Positions 61,041 through 64,000 of a stretch of 64,000 nucleotides of DNA are shown here, in pieces (within the stretch, counting starts at the first letter, position 1; the number at the start of each line of letters is the position of its first letter). The position numbers and the translations under genes are program-made. The stretch is from Daucus carota subsp. sativus (Eukaryota; Streptophyta; Magnoliopsida; Apiales; Apiaceae). The stretch is taken from the NCBI RefSeq assembly GCF_001625215.2, contig NC_030382.2, positions 34,024,610 to 34,088,609 of the forward strand, read 5' to 3'. A model generated the notes under the pieces. That model saw only the letters and a program-made list of their open reading frames with translations. It made no database searches and was not told where the DNA came from.

Positions 61041-61352
61041 CAATCAAAAATGTAGTTAGAAATGAAAATTTTTTAATAGAAGGGTTCACTTGTATGCCGG
61101 GAGTGCTAATCCGGCATACGATTTGTGCACCGTTAGATATGTTCACGGACGACCATGATTTAAAAATTTTCTCATACACTTAAAAATCGTTGTACGTCTG
61201 TCATGCATCGTTTTTTAACCGTTATACGTGTATTCTTCCTGAAATACAGCCCTTAAATATGTCTGTCATACATCATTTTTTAACCGTTATACGTGTATTC
61301 TTCCTGAAATACAGCGCTTAAAAAGCGCTGCAAGCACATATATACCATTCTG

Positions 61353-61600
61353 TCAATTCACAAACCCTAACAGAAGCCCCACACATTTAACCATCACTCT
61401 TACGCTCGGCTCCGAGCTCCCAACACTCGGTTTCTGAACAAACTCCACCGCACCACACGCCTTTTCCTGCGCAATTGCCTTTGCCAGCACCAACGGCAAT
61501 ACGAGTGACAAAAACGACAATTGTGCGGCAATCACATAATCGAGCTTCTTTGACGTGTCGGAGATAGCGTCAATCGTTGTAACGAAGTGCGAGAGAGGTC
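61353..61600 (-). pseudogene. Gene-like fragment inside the inverted-repeat element
   Basis: On the minus strand a continuous frame gives LSHFVTTIDAISDTSKKLDY, then VIAAQLSFLSLVLPLVLAKA, EKACGAVEFVQKPSVGSSEP and ends VKCVGLLLGFVN followed by a stop. An ATG-started sub-frame begins at about 61535. The higher GC and codon-like pattern suggest captured coding DNA. I do not recognise the source gene. Confidence 0.35.
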
Positions 61601-61954
61601 AGAGGAGAGGGTGGGAGAGACTCAGAAAGAATGATGACGCGCGTGGTCGGGACGGTGGCGCAGAGGTGGTGAAGGACTTGGAGTAGTAAGTAAGGGTTGT
61701 TCACATATGTTTGTGTCGTTGTCAAGCTTTGTAATTATTAAACTTTTGGAACGTTTTTGAGTCGCTGTCAAGTTTTGTAATTATTAAAATTTTGGAACGT
61801 TTTTGAATATCTGTATTTACAACGTATTTCAATCATTGTATGATAGGAAGAAATTTACACGTACAACGGTTTTTAAGCGCTGTACCCTGTACGTATTGGA
61901 AAATTTTTAAATCACATCCACCTGTGAACATACACAAATCGTGTGTAGGATAAG

Positions 61955-62696
61955 TAGGGCTGTAAATCGATACGGACTATCCGGTGTCTCGGCTCATATC
62001 CGGCTCGAAAACATGATACATGTCTCATATCCGTTTTGAAAACGATCCAAATATGGCGGAAAAATTAAGCCCGTATAATATATGATCCCGGATACGAGCA
62101 CGCTTATACCCGCTCAGATTCGGTCTCATATAACTTTTCATAATATGATCCAACCCGAATAACCGAATATGATCCACGGTTCATATTCGATTCAAATTCA
62201 TATACATATTATATTTTAACACCATCATATTTGCAAGTAAATAGTCATCATTTTATAAAATTTTAATATCTTATTTAAGTTTATATCTTCATAAAATATG
62301 ATTTATTTAATGTGATCATACTTATTATCTTCATATATATTTAATAAATGATATATATCAACATATAACTATATGTTTTAATTTAAAATTATTATACTTT
62401 ATAATATTATGTTTACTTAGACTAATGATAGTTATTTGAACAGCTGAAATAATAATGATACTTAGTGGTAGTGGATCATATCTGGCTCATATTCGATGGA
62501 TCATAAACTACCCGGTTAAAAAATCGAAAATACGATACTGGATCATATCCGGTTCAGATCCGAATCTCAAATACTCGGGATCGGTTTAGATCCGAATAAA
62601 ACGATCCCAGACCCAAATCTGGACAAGCTAAATATAATATGATCCGGTACTTGAGCAGAGGGGTACCCGGGATCACCGGATCATTTTACAGCCCTA
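61955..62696. mobile_element. 742-bp hAT MITE with 8-bp target duplication
   Basis: The ends are TAGGGCTGTAAATCGATACG and ...GGATCATTTTACAGCCCTA. The exact duplication AGGATAAG lies at 61947-61954 and 62697-62704. The interior repeats degenerate GGATCATATCCGG-type words on both strands. It interrupts the right arm of the surrounding element. Confidence 0.88.
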
Positions 62697-62909
62697 AGGA
62701 TAAGCGCTCGGCAACCCTTAACACGAAGAGACATTTTACGGTGGTCACATTTGAATTCACTGTGTAATTAACGCATAAAATTAAATTTTATATTTATAGA
62801 TAAAGGTTTATGAGGTGTACGACAGCATTGCAACGTGTCTTCACCACAGCACGACACGCCGGTTCAAGTGCCAGCATTTACAAACAGTTTTGACAATAAA
62901 CAACTGCAA

Positions 62910-63644
62910 TTAAATGCTCATGAGCCTGGTCAAGGACCTTGCAGGTTGACCCATCGGTTTAGACCCTATTCTAGAATCCGACCCGACCCTTACATCCAGC
63001 CCAGTACCCCTATTCACACTTGCACAATTCAGCAATTGCGGCAAAGAAGAAGACGATGAGGAATAAACCATTCTATTACAGCTGTGGTTTGAGCTCAAAC
63101 CGGACCGAACCGGGTCAGGACCCACCCGATCGATATCAATAACCACATCAACCCGGTTACGACCCGGCTCCGAAACCGGACACAACTGAACCGGAGCTCT
63201 ACACAACGGGCAAGTCGAATTCGACAAAAACCACATGTCAATACACTCCAAATGAAACCCGTGGTTACACCGGGGCAAGATCCGACCCGTTTCATTTTTC
63301 TCAAACTCGGACAAACAGACCGCGCAGTCAAGCGATGCGTTATTATCCTTGTTGACAAAAACAAACGTCGAAAGCGAATTTAAAATGGACGGCGCGAGCC
63401 CCTTTTCGGTAGAAGAGAGCGGCGAATCATCGGTAAATGAAGTGCGATGATGACGAAGACGGATTAGATTACGAGAGCGGCGGAGGAGAACGAAGCGAGA
63501 GTAGAGGTGAAAAATAGCGAAGGTGACGGAGAAAACGAAGAGTACAATGACGGAGATTAACATGACCTTGCTACTATAAGCATAGTTCGTGAGATGGGTG
63601 CTCGATTTTTCGATATTTACGTGCGGAGTGTATTTGTCATCCAT
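62910..63644 (-). CDS. ATL-type RING-H2 E3 ubiquitin ligase
   Basis: Intronless, 244 residues from MDDKYTPHVNIEKSS. An in-frame upstream ATG at 63716 would add 24 residues. A single N-terminal membrane helix (VMLISVIVLFVFSVTFAIF, about 27-45) is followed by a basic region and the GLD-like motif GLAPSILNSL (about 82-91). The canonical RING-H2 is CAVC at 107-110, then C126, H128, H131, C134 and CPLC at 145-148, with the Trp of the PxC-type RING (IDMW) at 138. The C-terminal tail is Ser/Arg-rich and disordered. ATL proteins are membrane-anchored E3 ligases, many of them rapidly induced by elicitors or stress; substrates are unknown here. All zinc ligands are present. Confidence 0.95.
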   Translation of the reverse strand: MDDKYTPHVNIEKSSTHLTNYAYSSKVMLISVIVLFVFSVTFAIFHLYSRFVLLRRSRNLIRLRHHRTSFTDDSPLSSTEKGLAPSILNSLSTFVFVNKDNNASLDCAVCLSEFEKNETGRILPRCNHGFHLECIDMWFLSNSTCPLCRAPVQLCPVSEPGRNRVDVVIDIDRVGPDPVRSGLSSNHSCNRMVYSSSSSSLPQLLNCASVNRGTGLDVRVGSDSRIGSKPMGQPARSLTRLMSI

Positions 63645-63716
63645 GTTAATTTGATGTTTTCTGGTGTTTGTGTTCGATGAGAGAATTTTCGATATGTTGT
63701 GTGTGCGTATAGACAC

Positions 63717-64000
63717 TGGAGAGGAAGGATGGTGTGGTATATAATGAGTGAGTTGGCTAGAGATGATTCGGTGAAAGTCGGGGGTAGAGAGATATTTATA
63801 TGCATGCAGAAAGCAGAATTTAGAGTCGGTTTGTTCCTATGTGATTGTGCAACTTGGTAAAATCTAGATTGTAACACATTATAGTTTTTTGTCAAATGAG
63901 TACATTTCAACCTTAAAACTTATCTCTCTTCATTTTGGCTTAATTTTAAAAAATATATTTAGTTATAAATGAAGACAATTAATAAATGAGATATAATTTT
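63717..64000 (-). promoter_or_regulatory. Upstream region of the ATL gene
   Basis: Minus-strand TATA-like sequences occur at 63793-63800 (TATAAATA) and about 63733-63741 (TTATATAC). Either could drive the ATL gene. If the nearer one is used, transcription would start close to or downstream of the ATG at 63716, favouring the start at 63644. Confidence 0.5.

Larger units (their letters stand above)
61080..62719. mobile_element. Inverted-repeat element carrying a gene-like fragment, invaded by a hAT MITE
   Basis: The left end AAGGGTTCACTTGTATGCCGG and right end CGCTCGGCAACCCTT are imperfect inverted repeats. They continue inward: CACAAATCG / CGATTTGTG, then GTTCAC..., ATTTAAAAATTTTC, and CGTTGTACGTG. 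The right arm was interrupted by the hAT element at 61955-62696. The GC-richer centre (61350-61690) does not resemble the AT-rich flanks and looks like captured genic DNA. The overall shape is Pack-MULE-like, but no 9-bp duplication was found. Confidence 0.55.

Overview
The window is nuclear DNA from a flowering plant, most likely a eudicot. It is AT-rich. Its genes carry short GT-AG introns, two of its housekeeping genes have telo-box promoters, and it holds a coiled-coil NLR gene, a group VII ERF and pectin-modifying enzymes. The species cannot be fixed from the sequence alone.

Layout. 1-13 kb: the 3' half of an NDT-type NAD carrier gene (+), a PDCD2/MYND zinc-finger gene (+, 10 exons), and a convergent GH28 polygalacturonase-like gene (-, 6 exons). 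13-17 kb: a stack of nested MITEs. 18-22 kb: ribosomal protein eL19 (-, 4 exons) and a group VII ERF transcription factor (-, 2 exons) with the Met-Cys oxygen-sensing N-terminus. 22-33 kb: gene-poor DNA with SINE-like, Helitron-like, long-inverted-repeat, Copia, TRIM and hAT-type elements, several with clear target-site duplications. 33.5-46.8 kb: a complete, very young 13.3-kb Ty3/Gypsy chromovirus-type LTR retrotransposon (-) with 3,702-bp LTRs, an intact gag-pol frame and an extra frame ahead of gag. It lies inside an older MITE. 47-49 kb: Stowaway-like elements and a micron-like element in a (TA)n array. 49-53 kb: a single-exon CNL resistance gene (+) whose upstream region is a Stowaway MITE. 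54.7-57.7 kb: a pectin methylesterase with pro-domain (+), followed by a stand-alone invertase/PME inhibitor-domain protein (+). 58-63 kb: more inverted-repeat elements, one apparently carrying a gene fragment. 62.9-63.7 kb: an ATL-type RING-H2 E3 ligase (-).

Functional links. The GH28 enzyme, the PME and the PMEI-domain protein all belong to cell-wall pectin remodelling, but only the last two are neighbours. The other host genes look like independent single genes. Nothing resembles a prokaryotic system or a CRISPR array. The most unusual signals are splice-site-like sequences in the leader of the young retrotransposon: a strong acceptor lies one base before the gag ATG and another lies nine bases before an extra upstream frame. 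The layered, TSD-verified element insertions are the other notable feature.
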